Positions 1 through 7,959 of a stretch of 64,000 bases of DNA are shown here, piece after piece. The translations under genes were made by a program, and so were the position numbers. The notes under the pieces were generated by a model. The model had not been told where the DNA came from. It saw nothing but the letters and a program-made list of their open reading frames with translations, and ran no database searches. The DNA lies in NCBI GenBank assembly GCA_014238905.1, contig JABAAE010000019.1, positions 1-64,000 on the forward strand, in the 5' to 3' direction. Source of the DNA: Planctomycetota bacterium (lineage in GTDB: Bacteria; Planctomycetota; Planctomycetia; Pirellulales; Pirellulaceae). Each line of letters opens with the position of its first letter. The first letter of the stretch is position 1.

Positions 1-121
1 CAGGGATCGGCCCAAGGAAAGGGCCTTATCGGACTAGAAATCGGACTATTATGGGTGCAAAGGACCGAAGCTGGTGCCGTGGGACAGTAAGGATGGGACA
101 GCGATAATCACGAACACCAAT

Positions 122-157
122 AAAAACAGCCACTTACGATTTCTCGCAAGCGGCTGT
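122..157 (-). terminator. Rho-independent terminator of ssrA
   Basis: On the minus strand, just after the tmRNA 3' end, a stem of about ten pairs (126-135 with 148-157, one mismatch) closes a 12-base loop and is followed by a run of T (positions 122-126 read as TTTTT on the minus strand). Stem plus T-run directly after an RNA gene is the classic intrinsic terminator layout. Confidence 0.85.
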
Positions 158-161
158 CGAG

Positions 162-519
162 TGGAGGCGGCGGGGATCGAACCCGCGTCCCGCGAAGAAT
201 CCGCAGTAGCTTCTACGCACGTAGTCGACTATTTGATTGTCACCTTGGAAGCGCCGGCCGACGGGCTCAACTTTTGGTTAGCCAAGAACTGATTTAACAA
301 CAGCCGTGCTCGACATGAACCGTTGCGGTCCGGAATTGGTGACCGGTTTTCAGAGCTCTCCGGCGAAGCTCATCAACCGGGACCGCGTTTTCTTACGCAG
401 CCAGAGCCAAATTATCTTCGGCAATTAAAGTTTTGTGGTCAGCTTTTAACGAGGCCAACTGACCAACCTCGGTACGCCACTAAAGCTTCAAACAATCCGG
501 TCGAATCCAATTCGCCCCC
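162..519 (-). ncRNA. ssrA: transfer-messenger RNA (tmRNA)
   Basis: tmRNA rescues ribosomes stalled on broken mRNAs: it acts first as an alanyl-tRNA, then as an mRNA for a degradation tag. On the minus strand the 5' end reads GGGGGCGAATTGGATTCGAC and the 3' end carries the T-arm GGGTTCGATCCC followed by CGCCTCC and discriminator A. The first seven bases pair with CGCCTCC to form the acceptor stem. The 3' CCA is not encoded and must be added. The length of about 358 nt is normal for a one-piece tmRNA. The tag frame lies at 393-422. The gene stands alone, with its own terminator and a possible promoter. Identification is secure; the exact 5' end may be off by one base because six G residues occur in a row. 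Confidence 0.96.
393..422 (-). other. tmRNA proteolysis-tag reading frame
   Basis: Read on the minus strand, GCC GAA GAT AAT TTG GCT CTG GCT GCG TAA encodes AEDNLALAA and a stop. The LALAA end matches the C-terminal signal recognised by ClpXP and related proteases, and the resume codon is an alanine codon as expected. The tag is nine residues in this reading, a little shorter than the E. coli ten-residue coded tag. Confidence 0.9.
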
Positions 520-538
520 CAATTGCTGTTTGCAGTTG

Positions 539-566
539 ATCGTAAAAATTGATCCCCTGACTTTAA
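539..566 (-). promoter_or_regulatory. possible sigma70-type promoter of ssrA
   Basis: Reading the minus strand towards ssrA, TTAAAG (561-566) and TACGAT (539-544) are separated by 16 bases. Transcription would start about a dozen bases before the mature 5' end, which fits a precursor trimmed by RNase P. Both boxes are imperfect, so this is only a candidate. Confidence 0.35.
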
Positions 567-1198
567 CGAAGTTATCTTAACAACCCCATCTTATTAATCA
601 ACAAAGCTCTTTCGCTTGATCTCCAGCTGAGAAGGTGCCCTTTGCTTGGTGAGATCGGTCAACACGCCAAATCAAGGTCTACCGAACATCCCCACCCAAC
701 TGCCTTTGGATTCTGCAAGGACAGTCCCTCAAATCCCCGCTTTTCTCACTTTTTGTGGGTAACGAGGGGAGGCTGGAACGGCTTGGACTGGCCCACAGGG
801 ACTCCCCTGCTCCGCCCAATCGGTTATCAGCTGCCCGAAGAGGCCATAGATCTCTGATTTAACGCTGGAATGAGGTCGCTCGGGCTCGACTAGCGTTATT
901 TTCTCGCCAACTAGACAGTTTTATGCCGTTTTCTGGTTGAAGGATTTCCTATTTTTGCGATAATCTCGGCTTTTAATGCGCTTGTGTCCGCCCTGAACAC
1001 GAGTCCATTCTGCCAGTTTTCGCCGAAACCCGGGCTATGGCCCTGTCTGAATCGAGTGAAAATCGAGTGGTTTGAAATAATCCGGTCACTGAAAGATCAT
1101 GATCTCACCGACGGTCATCGTTTCAGTGATCGATCAATGATACAGTCGGAAATCAGTAAACTCTTTGGCCTACCGGGGCCGCGGATAAAAGGAAACGA
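567..1198. other. gene-poor spacer between ssrA and the TIM-barrel gene
   Basis: No convincing gene is seen. Short open frames here have no recognisable family signature and no ribosome binding site. An imperfect inverted repeat (TAACGCT at 860-866, AGCGTTA at 892-898, then TTTT) could be a weak terminator. The last bases (AAAAGGAAACGA before 1199) give a good ribosome binding site for the next gene. Confidence 0.5.
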
Positions 1199-2224
1199 AT
1201 GTTTAAAAACCTTGATGGTGAGTGTTTTGGAATCGTAGGACGTCAGAATGAGGTGATCGAATTCGCCCTGTCCAACGGGTATTCTAGTGTGTCAGTCGAT
1301 TTTTCAGACCTTTGCAGTCGAGCCGCTGCCAGCGGTGTCGATTTTGCTGCCCGTTATCTGGTGAGCGCTAAAATGCTCAAAGTGGGTGTGGGCCGAATGA
1401 ACATTCGTTTTCATGGCACCGACGAAGAATTCAATGCCGATATTGAGTCGCTCAATACGGTATTCGAAATTGTGGATGCGATGCGGAATGTTGAAAATGG
1501 CGCCGACGGTCGAGTGGAGAGAATTGCCGTCAGCATCCAGCCCTACAGCAATACGCTGGCCTACCATGAGAATTTTGAACAACACCGTACCCGAATTGGT
1601 CAGGTAGCCGAAAAATTGGCTGAAAAGTCGATCCAGTTGGGACTCGAAGTCCAAGCGGCTGCGTCTCGCCGTGAAGGCAAGGAATATGAATTCATTTACC
1701 AGGTCGAAGGGATGGTCTCCCTGATCAAGGCCGTGGCTGCTGAAAACGTTGGTCTGGTCGTCAATACTTGGGACTGGATCGTTGGTGGAGGAACGCTGGA
1801 ACATCTTACCGAACTGGGCGTGGGCAAGATGGTGTCGGTAACGCTGACCGATTTACCTGCCGATGCGGACTTGGCGACACTGGCCACTACCGAGCGATTG
1901 TTGCCGGGTACCGGTGATTCTTCGGCAGCCAATAGTGTCTGCGGATGGCTGCACGAAAACGGTTACACGGGGCCTCTAACACCGGGGCCTTCGAGTTCGC
2001 GATTCAGTGGTTCGTCCAGGGACGCTGTCATTCACAAAGCGGCCAACAGTATTGATGATATCCTGATCGCTGTCGGTGCCATTGAGCCGGTCGCTTCCAA
2101 AATTGAAATTCCTGCAGAACCCGAGCCATCCGAAGGTGAAGCTGCCGAAGGTGAAGCTGCCGAAGGTGAAGCTGCCGAAGGTGATGCTGCTGCTCCGGAA
2201 AAATCGGAAAAAGTTTCGTCCTAA
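1199..2224 (+). CDS. sugar phosphate isomerase/epimerase-like TIM-barrel protein
   Basis: The 341-residue product looks like a member of the xylose isomerase-like (AP endonuclease 2) TIM-barrel superfamily, whose members isomerise or epimerise sugars or act as sugar-related hydrolases. Support comes from the spacing of strand/helix segments, the central stretch around residues 160-215 (LGLEVQAAASR, then VGLVVNTWDWIVGG) and the absence of a signal peptide, so it is probably cytoplasmic. The last 45 residues are not part of the barrel: they are acidic and low-complexity, with four copies of EGEAA/EGDAA coded by a 15-bp tandem repeat. The ATG start has an AGGA box six bases upstream. It is followed by a strong terminator and is probably transcribed alone. 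The substrate cannot be told from sequence, and the superfamily call itself is moderate. Confidence 0.6.
   Translation: MFKNLDGECFGIVGRQNEVIEFALSNGYSSVSVDFSDLCSRAAASGVDFAARYLVSAKMLKVGVGRMNIRFHGTDEEFNADIESLNTVFEIVDAMRNVENGADGRVERIAVSIQPYSNTLAYHENFEQHRTRIGQVAEKLAEKSIQLGLEVQAAASRREGKEYEFIYQVEGMVSLIKAVAAENVGLVVNTWDWIVGGGTLEHLTELGVGKMVSVTLTDLPADADLATLATTERLLPGTGDSSAANSVCGWLHENGYTGPLTPGPSSSRFSGSSRDAVIHKAANSIDDILIAVGAIEPVASKIEIPAEPEPSEGEAAEGEAAEGEAAEGDAAAPEKSEKVSS
2131..2190 (+). repeat. 15-bp tandem repeat, four copies, inside the TIM-barrel gene
   Basis: The unit CGAAGGTGAAGCTGC occurs three times exactly and a fourth time with one change (GATGC). It adds five residues per copy (EGEAA) to the acidic C-terminal tail without breaking the frame. 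Confidence 0.95.
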
Positions 2225-2261
2225 TTTTGTTCGATTGATTCCATCCAACGCGAAGTCTCAC

Positions 2262-2288
2262 AGCCGCCATTCCAGGCGGCTTTTTTTA
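2262..2288 (+). terminator. Rho-independent terminator after the TIM-barrel gene
   Basis: AGCCGCC, a five- to six-base loop, GGCGGCT and then a run of seven to eight T. It lies about 40 bases after the stop codon at 2224 and is a textbook intrinsic terminator. Confidence 0.9.
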
Positions 2289-2529
2289 TGGACAATCGTT
2301 TTATAAACAATCGCAACGCGATCGTGGATTGTCGGTCCTGGGGATTTCGCCCGGATCGATTTCTCATGCCAGCTGGCGGACCGCTGGCGAACTTTGCGGA
2401 ATAAATCGTTTGCCCTGATTGTGAGATGCTCGTTTTTGTATTTTTGGAGAGGTGGCAGACTATTAATCGCCGGGGTTTTGAATCATTCCGATCATCAAAG
2501 CAATTGGCGATGTGGTCTGGGGTAATTCG

Positions 2530-3933
2530 ATGGAACGACAAATCACAAAAATCACAGTTCTGGTTCTGGTGGGTATTATCTGCCTCAGTGTTTACTATCC
2601 TTACGCCGAGCACCGACAATCGGCGGTCTATCGATTGCCACCGGCGGTTACCGACCCTGCTGATCGTGAAACCGTCGAACCCGTCGCAAATGCCAATGTG
2701 CGGCCTCTTCGGGCCCCGCGTCCGGTCAGCAGCCAGGCCACATCTCCCCCCTCCCGTTTCTGGGATACCCGCCTTGCCAAAGGGTTAACCGGAGGGGCGA
2801 CTCACCCAAGCGGATCGGTAGGTCGCTTGAACGCAGTGGCTCAGGCTCCCACCCTTGAGCCGATTTGGGAACTTCCGGCGATGGACCTGATCGAGGATCG
2901 AGGATTTGGGGATCTCCAAACGGCGATTGCTGTCAGGAAGGACCAGCCCACCCCGGCAAACGCCTTGACCAGTCCGGTACCATCGGTTTCGCTGTATCGA
3001 AGATTTACCCAGCAAAACAATCGTCGTCATCAGGATCCCCAACGTCCTGCGGAGGTGACCCCTGCCGAAGATCATGCCCAAATTGACTGGACACCGGAGC
3101 TGACCCTTTCTCCCAGCTTTTTGCAGAAATTTAGGCAACAGATCCCTTCCAGCGGGAAACTAGACGGAGGCAAAACGATCTCATCGGCATTTCGATCAAC
3201 TCAAAATGCGCTAGCGATGATTAGCCAATCTCTCGATCAATCGACGGGAACACGTCGTTTTTCCACGGCACTTGGTTCTGCAGTGGTGGCTTTGGATGAG
3301 TCCGAAGATTTTTCTGTTGAGCAGCCCGCCTTGGGCCGTATGGTCTCGATCCATGACACTCCGGTCCTAAAAAATCAAAAGGCGGCTGAGGTGAATCGTC
3401 GTGAGGCGCAGTTGGCCTATTTGACTTATGCGGAACAACAGTTCCTAAAAGCTTGTGGAAAACAGCCGGTGGCTTCGGAGGCCTTTCGATTGATGGGGCA
3501 GTTGTACCTCGCAGCCGAGCTCTTCGACGAGCCCCACCATGAATCTCCGGCAGCCAAGTCCATGATCATGTTTCGCCTCGCCTTGGCGGTGCAACCGGAT
3601 GACGCCGTCAGTTCCCATCATTTGGGAATGATTTACGCGCGGTTTCACCACTATCAACAGGCGCGTGGGCTATTAATTGACAGTCTGAAAATAAGAAACG
3701 ATGCCTTGACCTGGAATGTTCTCGCCAAAGTCCACCAAGCGTTGGGAGAGAATCAATTGGCCCAATTAGCCAAGCAGGAAGGCCGGTTGTTACCCCCCTC
3801 AGTCCATCTGCAGGACAGGATCGAATCGGTCGCCGTCCATCAATTCAACAGGATACAACCGCTCAGTCGACAAGGACTTTGGATGGCTCAGCCGACCGGG
3901 GTTCAGTTTGAGCCAACGAATCCTCGCCGCTAG
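2530..3933 (+). CDS. membrane-anchored or secreted TPR-containing protein
   Basis: The frame is open from a GTG at 2512, but the ATG at 2530 (467 residues) gives a normal signal/anchor: a short charged start (MERQITK) and then about 17 hydrophobic residues. Residues about 25-280 are proline- and serine-rich and low in predictable structure. From about residue 285 on, helical pairs resemble tetratricopeptide repeats (ANxLxGQLYLAAE-, HHLGMIYARFHHYQQA-, WNVLAKVHQALGENQLA-like patterns), which usually mediate protein-protein contacts. No catalytic motif is seen. It starts about 240 bases after the preceding terminator and therefore likely has its own promoter. Function is unknown; a scaffold role at the envelope is an inference. 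Confidence 0.65.
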   Translation: MERQITKITVLVLVGIICLSVYYPYAEHRQSAVYRLPPAVTDPADRETVEPVANANVRPLRAPRPVSSQATSPPSRFWDTRLAKGLTGGATHPSGSVGRLNAVAQAPTLEPIWELPAMDLIEDRGFGDLQTAIAVRKDQPTPANALTSPVPSVSLYRRFTQQNNRRHQDPQRPAEVTPAEDHAQIDWTPELTLSPSFLQKFRQQIPSSGKLDGGKTISSAFRSTQNALAMISQSLDQSTGTRRFSTALGSAVVALDESEDFSVEQPALGRMVSIHDTPVLKNQKAAEVNRREAQLAYLTYAEQQFLKACGKQPVASEAFRLMGQLYLAAELFDEPHHESPAAKSMIMFRLALAVQPDDAVSSHHLGMIYARFHHYQQARGLLIDSLKIRNDALTWNVLAKVHQALGENQLAQLAKQEGRLLPPSVHLQDRIESVAVHQFNRIQPLSRQGLWMAQPTGVQFEPTNPRR

Positions 3934-3939
3934 TGTCGT

Positions 3940-4003
3940 TGATGGGTGACTGAAAAGTGATGGGTGACTGAAAAGTGATGGGTGACTGAAAAGTGATGGG
4001 TGA
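3940..4003. repeat. 18-bp tandem repeat, about 3.6 copies, intergenic
   Basis: The unit TGATGGGTGACTGAAAAG is repeated three times exactly (3940-3957, 3958-3975, 3976-3993) and then partially. It starts six bases after the TPR gene stop. No stem or T-run is formed, so it is not a terminator. Confidence 0.95.
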
Positions 4004-4388
4004 CCGCGTCACTACGGAATCTGCGGAAACCAGGCTCTACCGGTTCGTAGGATCAGTGGGGCTGGACGTTAGAGTGCTGTAGGGCAGGTTACAGAAGGTC
4101 ACGTTACAGAAGGTCGGGGGCCTTTGCCCGAGCGTTGCCGCACAACTCTGGTCGCACAAATCTTGCTGCACGAACGATTCGATCGGCAGAATAAAAACAG
4201 ACAAGGCTCTCTTGGGAAAAACCTTGTCGCCAAGGCCAACTCAGTGAGCGTTTGGCTTTTAGCTTCTATCCATCAGTCAGTGGAGCTTTGATCAACCCAC
4301 CGGTGGAGATTTCTCCCGTTGATGGATCGGTAGTTGATGGCGTCCATGGGATTCCGGAAGCGGGATCTCTGGTGGTGACCAGAGGTGC
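4004..4388. other. spacer with a second short direct repeat
   Basis: No gene is supported. GTTACAGAAGGTC occurs twice, at 4088-4100 and 4103-4115. The segment lies between the ends of two convergent genes (TPR gene on plus, PilZ-like gene on minus), but no clear terminator for either was found. Confidence 0.5.
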
Positions 4389-4793
4389 TTAAAAGGGGCC
4401 AGCGCCCAGTGGCGAATCGACGACATCCAGAAAAACTCCGCCGTTTTCGAAGTAGCCGTGACGACCGAATCGGCACCAGGTGAGCTTCATTCGCAAGGCG
4501 ACAAAGCGACCAGGGGAATACTCAAAAGAAACCACGACCGTTTTGAAGGGGATGGGCTCGTAGTGGAAAAAGTCAAAGCCTCGCTCGCTAAGCTGACGAC
4601 CGATCACACCAAAGGTTTCATTGGCATCTGGCTCGGCGCCGGAGTTCCAGGGAGTGAGGTAGACCGGGAGAGGGTAATTGACCCGCTCGCGTGTGCGTCT
4701 TTCCACGTTGCCGATGGATTTTTCGAAATGCTCCAACAACAAATCAAAACAGGTGGCGATTTGATCTCTGGCCAGTTTGTTTTCAATATTCAT
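4389..4793 (-). CDS. PilZ-like domain protein
   Basis: A 134-residue soluble protein. It carries a pattern reminiscent of PilZ cyclic-di-GMP receptors: arginine-rich RRTRERVNYPL near residue 33, then LSERG about 35 residues later, matching the RxxxR ... [DN]xSxxG arrangement only loosely (the Asp/Asn position is Q or R), followed by a beta-rich stretch ending GVFLDVV. If correct it would bind cyclic di-GMP and relay it to motility, adhesion or secretion machinery. The frame is open from a GTG at 4802, but the ATG at 4793 has GGTGA five bases upstream and is preferred. It stands alone on the minus strand. The loss of the canonical D/N makes ligand binding uncertain. Confidence 0.5.
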   Translation of the reverse strand: MNIENKLARDQIATCFDLLLEHFEKSIGNVERRTRERVNYPLPVYLTPWNSGAEPDANETFGVIGRQLSERGFDFFHYEPIPFKTVVVSFEYSPGRFVALRMKLTWCRFGRHGYFENGGVFLDVVDSPLGAGPF

Positions 4794-5357
4794 GGAAATC
4801 ACCCAATAACGCCTAGGGACCGGGGTTTAACGAGACCCGGCTTCTCATTACCCATTCACTCCGTTGGTGGGTGAAAACCAATCCTGACAAATCGTTTTGC
4901 CACGGATAGATCGTGAAATGGACCCAATAAAACTCCGGAAGCCGGACTGATCTCAGCAGGTACCAGCTTCAATGGGAACCCTAGCTTGTAAATGTCGTCC
5001 CGTAACAGAAAACCGGCGTTTCAACCGGTTGCGAGGCAGAATCAACCTATTTTTACCCAATAATCAAAACCCGCAAAGTTCAAACTCGTCGTGACGGGAA
5101 TGTTGAATCCGATTTGGGGAAGGATCGGCGGCAACTCGCCGCCAGCGGACTGCATCAACACTCCCCCTTTGGATGGGTCAGCGGCGACCCGAGTTGGCAG
5201 TCGCGGGACATCATCGCCAATGAGATCGAGCGGCAGTCGAATCACCGGTTTTTGGATCACCGGTTTTTGGATCACCGGTTTTTGGATCACCGGTTTTGGA
5301 TCACCGGTTGCCAGAGTCTTTTTTGATCCCGATATCGAGGGCGTCACTGAGAAATGA
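4794..5357. other. spacer holding a possible out-of-frame extension of the next gene
   Basis: No independent gene with a normal start is seen. The minus-strand stretch 5042-5357 is open in the +1 frame relative to the lipoprotein gene that ends at 5358, and reads like an ordinary protein end (LPLDLIGDDVPRLPTR ... NFAGFDYWVKIG, stop at 5042). It contains the 15-bp repeat at 5241-5310. Positions 4794-5041 hold nothing recognisable. Confidence 0.45.
5241..5310. repeat. 15-bp tandem repeat with one 14-bp unit
   Basis: The unit ATCACCGGTTTTTGG begins at 5241, 5256 and 5271; the copy at 5286 has four T instead of five and is 14 bp, and a partial copy follows at 5300. On the minus strand the units encode either GDPKT or VIQKP depending on frame, so the short unit switches frame within the tract. 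Confidence 0.93.
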
Positions 5358-7469
5358 TCAGGGAAGTTTCTGGCTTGCCTCGCTTTTTTCTTTGGCGGGT
5401 GGATCGGCTTGCCCATCAGTTTTTTTCTTTTCCTCAGCTTTGTTATTTTCGACCGGCTCGGCAGTCGGGGGATCCTGAGCCTTTTTGCCAGTGGGTTTGG
5501 GCTGATCTGGTTTGGGCTGCTTTTGAACGCCCGCAGCGGGCTGGGGATTCGGTTCAGGACCAGGAGGTTCTGGTTTGCCTTTGGTGTCTGATGGAGCTGG
5601 GTCCCCTTGTTTCGGCGCTGGGTCCCCTTGTTTCGGCGCTGGGTCCCCTTGTTTCGGCGCTGGGTTTTGTGGGGAGGCATAGATTCGCTTTACCTCTTCG
5701 CCGAGCAATTCAGAAACCTTGTCTTCCAAAATCGTTCCATAAACGCGGATATCGGACACATTCCCTTTTTTGTCGATGAGGATGTTGTAGGGCATCGAAT
5801 CCACACCGCAGTTTTTGGCCATCTCGCTATTGAGGCCCACCGAAGTCGGATTGTTGGGCATCAAATGAATCCATTTCCGTTTGGGAACCTCGAACTGCAT
5901 GACTTGGGCAATGACGTTGGTGTCCTTATCCGCGTTGACGCCAATCAGGACAAAATCCTTGTCCTGGTTTTCCATGTAAAACCGATCCAAATCCCGCAGC
6001 AACTGGTAGGAAGGCTGGTTGGCGACCGCCCAGAAAAACAAAATGACCACCTTTCCCCGATAGGCGGAAAAATCAATGGGTTTGCGTGTAAATTGGCCGC
6101 CTTCAATAGAGGGAATCATCCCCTTTACTTTGATGGGTTTGCCAATCATGTCATAACGTTTGAAAGCGTTGGCCACCAACACCCCAATACTCTCTTTCAA
6201 ACGCTGATTGGGTATGGAGGCAAGTTTCTTTTCAATGATGCTGTAATACTCTCTGGCAAGTTGATAATCATGTTTGATCTCAAGTTGCAAGCCAGCCTGG
6301 ACGACCTGGGTGAGGACATAAGCAGAAAGATCGGGCTGCGCCAAAACACGTTTGACACATTCCAAGAGTCTTACCATCGAACCCTCTTTCCCGTTGGCGA
6401 CATCGGTGATGATCAAGTCAAAATCGAGTTTTGCCAACAGTAACCGGTCTTTTAGGATGGCCGATCGGGTCAGCAATTGCTCGTTGGTGCTCTGGAAAAA
6501 AGCATCGGCGGCGAGTTCTAGGGAGTTGACGAATACGGAGCGGTTGCCGGATTTGTAGAGACCCGAAATCCAAAGCTCTGCCCGTTGATAGACTTCAATG
6601 TCATCACGCCAGAATGAAACAATTCTTCCAAATCGCTTCAGGAAAGCTTCTTCGTCGATCTTGTTTCCCCGGACGATTTCGTTAAACGGTTTTTGCAATT
6701 TAACGAATTCGTAGATCTTTTTAAGGTTGTCATTGGGGTCGTCAGCGAGCGTGTCACCAAATTCGTAAAGTAGCTTTTCGTGTTCGGGCCTATTAAAACC
6801 GGCGAGTGTTTGGTGGGCATCCAGTTTCAGTTTGGTAACGGTTTCTCGCTCCCTCTCCGGAAGAGATCGCTTCAATAACTGATTGGCATAGTCCAGGCGG
6901 ACTTCGACCATCTTTGCATATTTTTCACGGGCTTCGGCGATGGCTGCTGTGGAAAGCTGTTGGTTCTGCATTTCTTCATAGTATTTCTGCGACCTTTGGT
7001 ACTGATCGAGAAGCTTGGCCATCAACTCGGTCGACATGCCCGTTCCATCGGCGGTGGCCGTGGGGTTGGTGCCTCCTGCAGATTGAGTGTTAGGCGGAGG
7101 GTTGCCGGAAGGTCCAGTTTGGCCCGAAGGTGGTGTCCCTTTACCAGTGGTGGGATTTGCGGTACCGGCTGACGATGTGTTGGGGTTTTCTTTTCCCTTG
7201 GCAACCGACGTCGAACCGCCGCCGGAGTCAGGGAGGACCGACGCTGATGATTTCGAGGTGCTTTTTGGGTTGGAAGAGCCGGTACTGTTCATCCAGTCCG
7301 GATTCACTTTTTTGGCATCGGGTTCATCGGTCGATCCCTCAGCTGCCTTAAAATCTGAACTGGAATTGTCACTGCTGCATCCGGAAATCAAAAGCGTGAT
7401 TGCCAGGACCAAAATCAGACCCGCAGAGCGGGATAAAAACACGAAGCGGACCATTGGAATTCGAGTCAT
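5358..7469 (-). CDS. TlpA/thioredoxin-fold lipoprotein lacking the CxxC motif
   Basis: A 703-residue exported lipoprotein. Residues 1-31 form a lipoprotein signal with lipobox ISGC (Cys31). Residues 32-145 are a low-complexity Ser/Gly/Pro/Asn linker, 150-440 are helical without a recognised family, and about 443-600 match the TlpA/AhpC-like thioredoxin fold (GKVVILFFWAVANQPSYQLL, then VLIGVNAD, then MPYNILIDKKG with the cis-proline). Family members normally read WATWCPPC here; this protein has AVANQPS at 481-487, with no cysteine, so it should not catalyse dithiol exchange. The last 90 residues are Pro/Lys-rich, with three exact PKQGDPA copies coded by a 21-bp repeat. The frame ends at 5358, but a change of one base in the A6 run (5384-5389) would extend it to 5042. 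The second ATG (Met6) is an alternative start; neither has a clear binding site. A binding or chaperone role in the envelope is inferred. Confidence 0.8.
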   Translation of the reverse strand: MTRIPMVRFVFLSRSAGLILVLAITLLISGCSSDNSSSDFKAAEGSTDEPDAKKVNPDWMNSTGSSNPKSTSKSSASVLPDSGGGSTSVAKGKENPNTSSAGTANPTTGKGTPPSGQTGPSGNPPPNTQSAGGTNPTATADGTGMSTELMAKLLDQYQRSQKYYEEMQNQQLSTAAIAEAREKYAKMVEVRLDYANQLLKRSLPERERETVTKLKLDAHQTLAGFNRPEHEKLLYEFGDTLADDPNDNLKKIYEFVKLQKPFNEIVRGNKIDEEAFLKRFGRIVSFWRDDIEVYQRAELWISGLYKSGNRSVFVNSLELAADAFFQSTNEQLLTRSAILKDRLLLAKLDFDLIITDVANGKEGSMVRLLECVKRVLAQPDLSAYVLTQVVQAGLQLEIKHDYQLAREYYSIIEKKLASIPNQRLKESIGVLVANAFKRYDMIGKPIKVKGMIPSIEGGQFTRKPIDFSAYRGKVVILFFWAVANQPSYQLLRDLDRFYMENQDKDFVLIGVNADKDTNVIAQVMQFEVPKRKWIHLMPNNPTSVGLNSEMAKNCGVDSMPYNILIDKKGNVSDIRVYGTILEDKVSELLGEEVKRIYASPQNPAPKQGDPAPKQGDPAPKQGDPAPSDTKGKPEPPGPEPNPQPAAGVQKQPKPDQPKPTGKKAQDPPTAEPVENNKAEEKKKTDGQADPPAKEKSEASQKLP
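5596..5668. repeat. 21-bp tandem repeat inside the lipoprotein gene
   Basis: GCTGGGTCCCCTTGTTTCGGC occurs at 5596, 5617 and 5638, with a partial copy at 5659. On the coding (minus) strand it yields PKQGDPA units in frame. Confidence 0.95.
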
Positions 7470-7959
7470 CGAGGAAATTGATTTGCTTGAAGGAAGGTGG
7501 ATCAGTCGGATTTGACGGAGACGGCTCTAAAAATAAACCGCTCCCCAAAAAAAAGCTTTCACGGCATCAGGAAGTCTAACAGGGGTTGATCCACGGTTGA
7601 CCCTTGTTCGATCGCCTTCTGCTTGATTTCCCCCAAAAAACGGGTCATGCTTGCCGGTATTGCCGAATTGGAAACGGATTCCTGCGGCAAAACCGCGTTC
7701 TTTTTGACACAGACGAAGGAGGTCGTCCTCACTCTTGAAGAGGAATCCCGAATTGCCCGGTTAGGCCATCGTTTCACAAACCCGTCAGCCCGTAGAAACC
7801 CCCTTCTGTCTTAATACGAAGTCAGTCGGCAATCGTTCAGCAAAATGTTCAACGGAGGCTGCAAATAGCGATTTCGTTGCTCAAGGCCGATTCGTATCTA
7901 TTGATCCTCCCATTTAATGGATTCACCAAGTGGGTATCGCGGTCCGACATCCGGGGGGG
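7470..7959. other. spacer between lipoprotein and glycosyltransferase genes
   Basis: This is the upstream region of the lipoprotein gene and the downstream region of the glycosyltransferase gene, both on the minus strand. A 72-codon minus-strand frame (7559-7777) ends in plausible sequence (MTRFLGEIKQKAIEQG) but overlaps an equally long plus-strand frame and shows no family signature; it may be a remnant of a gene end. No terminator was found. Confidence 0.4.

Noticed and set aside
1304..1804. 166-codon minus-strand frame opposite the TIM-barrel gene
   Set aside because: Antisense to the better supported gene, which has a ribosome binding site and its own terminator.
5607..6443. 278-codon plus-strand frame opposite the thioredoxin-like lipoprotein gene
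   Set aside because: It is antisense to a gene with clear domains, has no family signature and starts inside the PKQGDPA repeat.
7559..7777. 72-codon minus-strand frame as a small gene
   Set aside because: No motif, no binding site, and it overlaps a plus-strand frame of similar length; kept only as a possible remnant in the spacer note.
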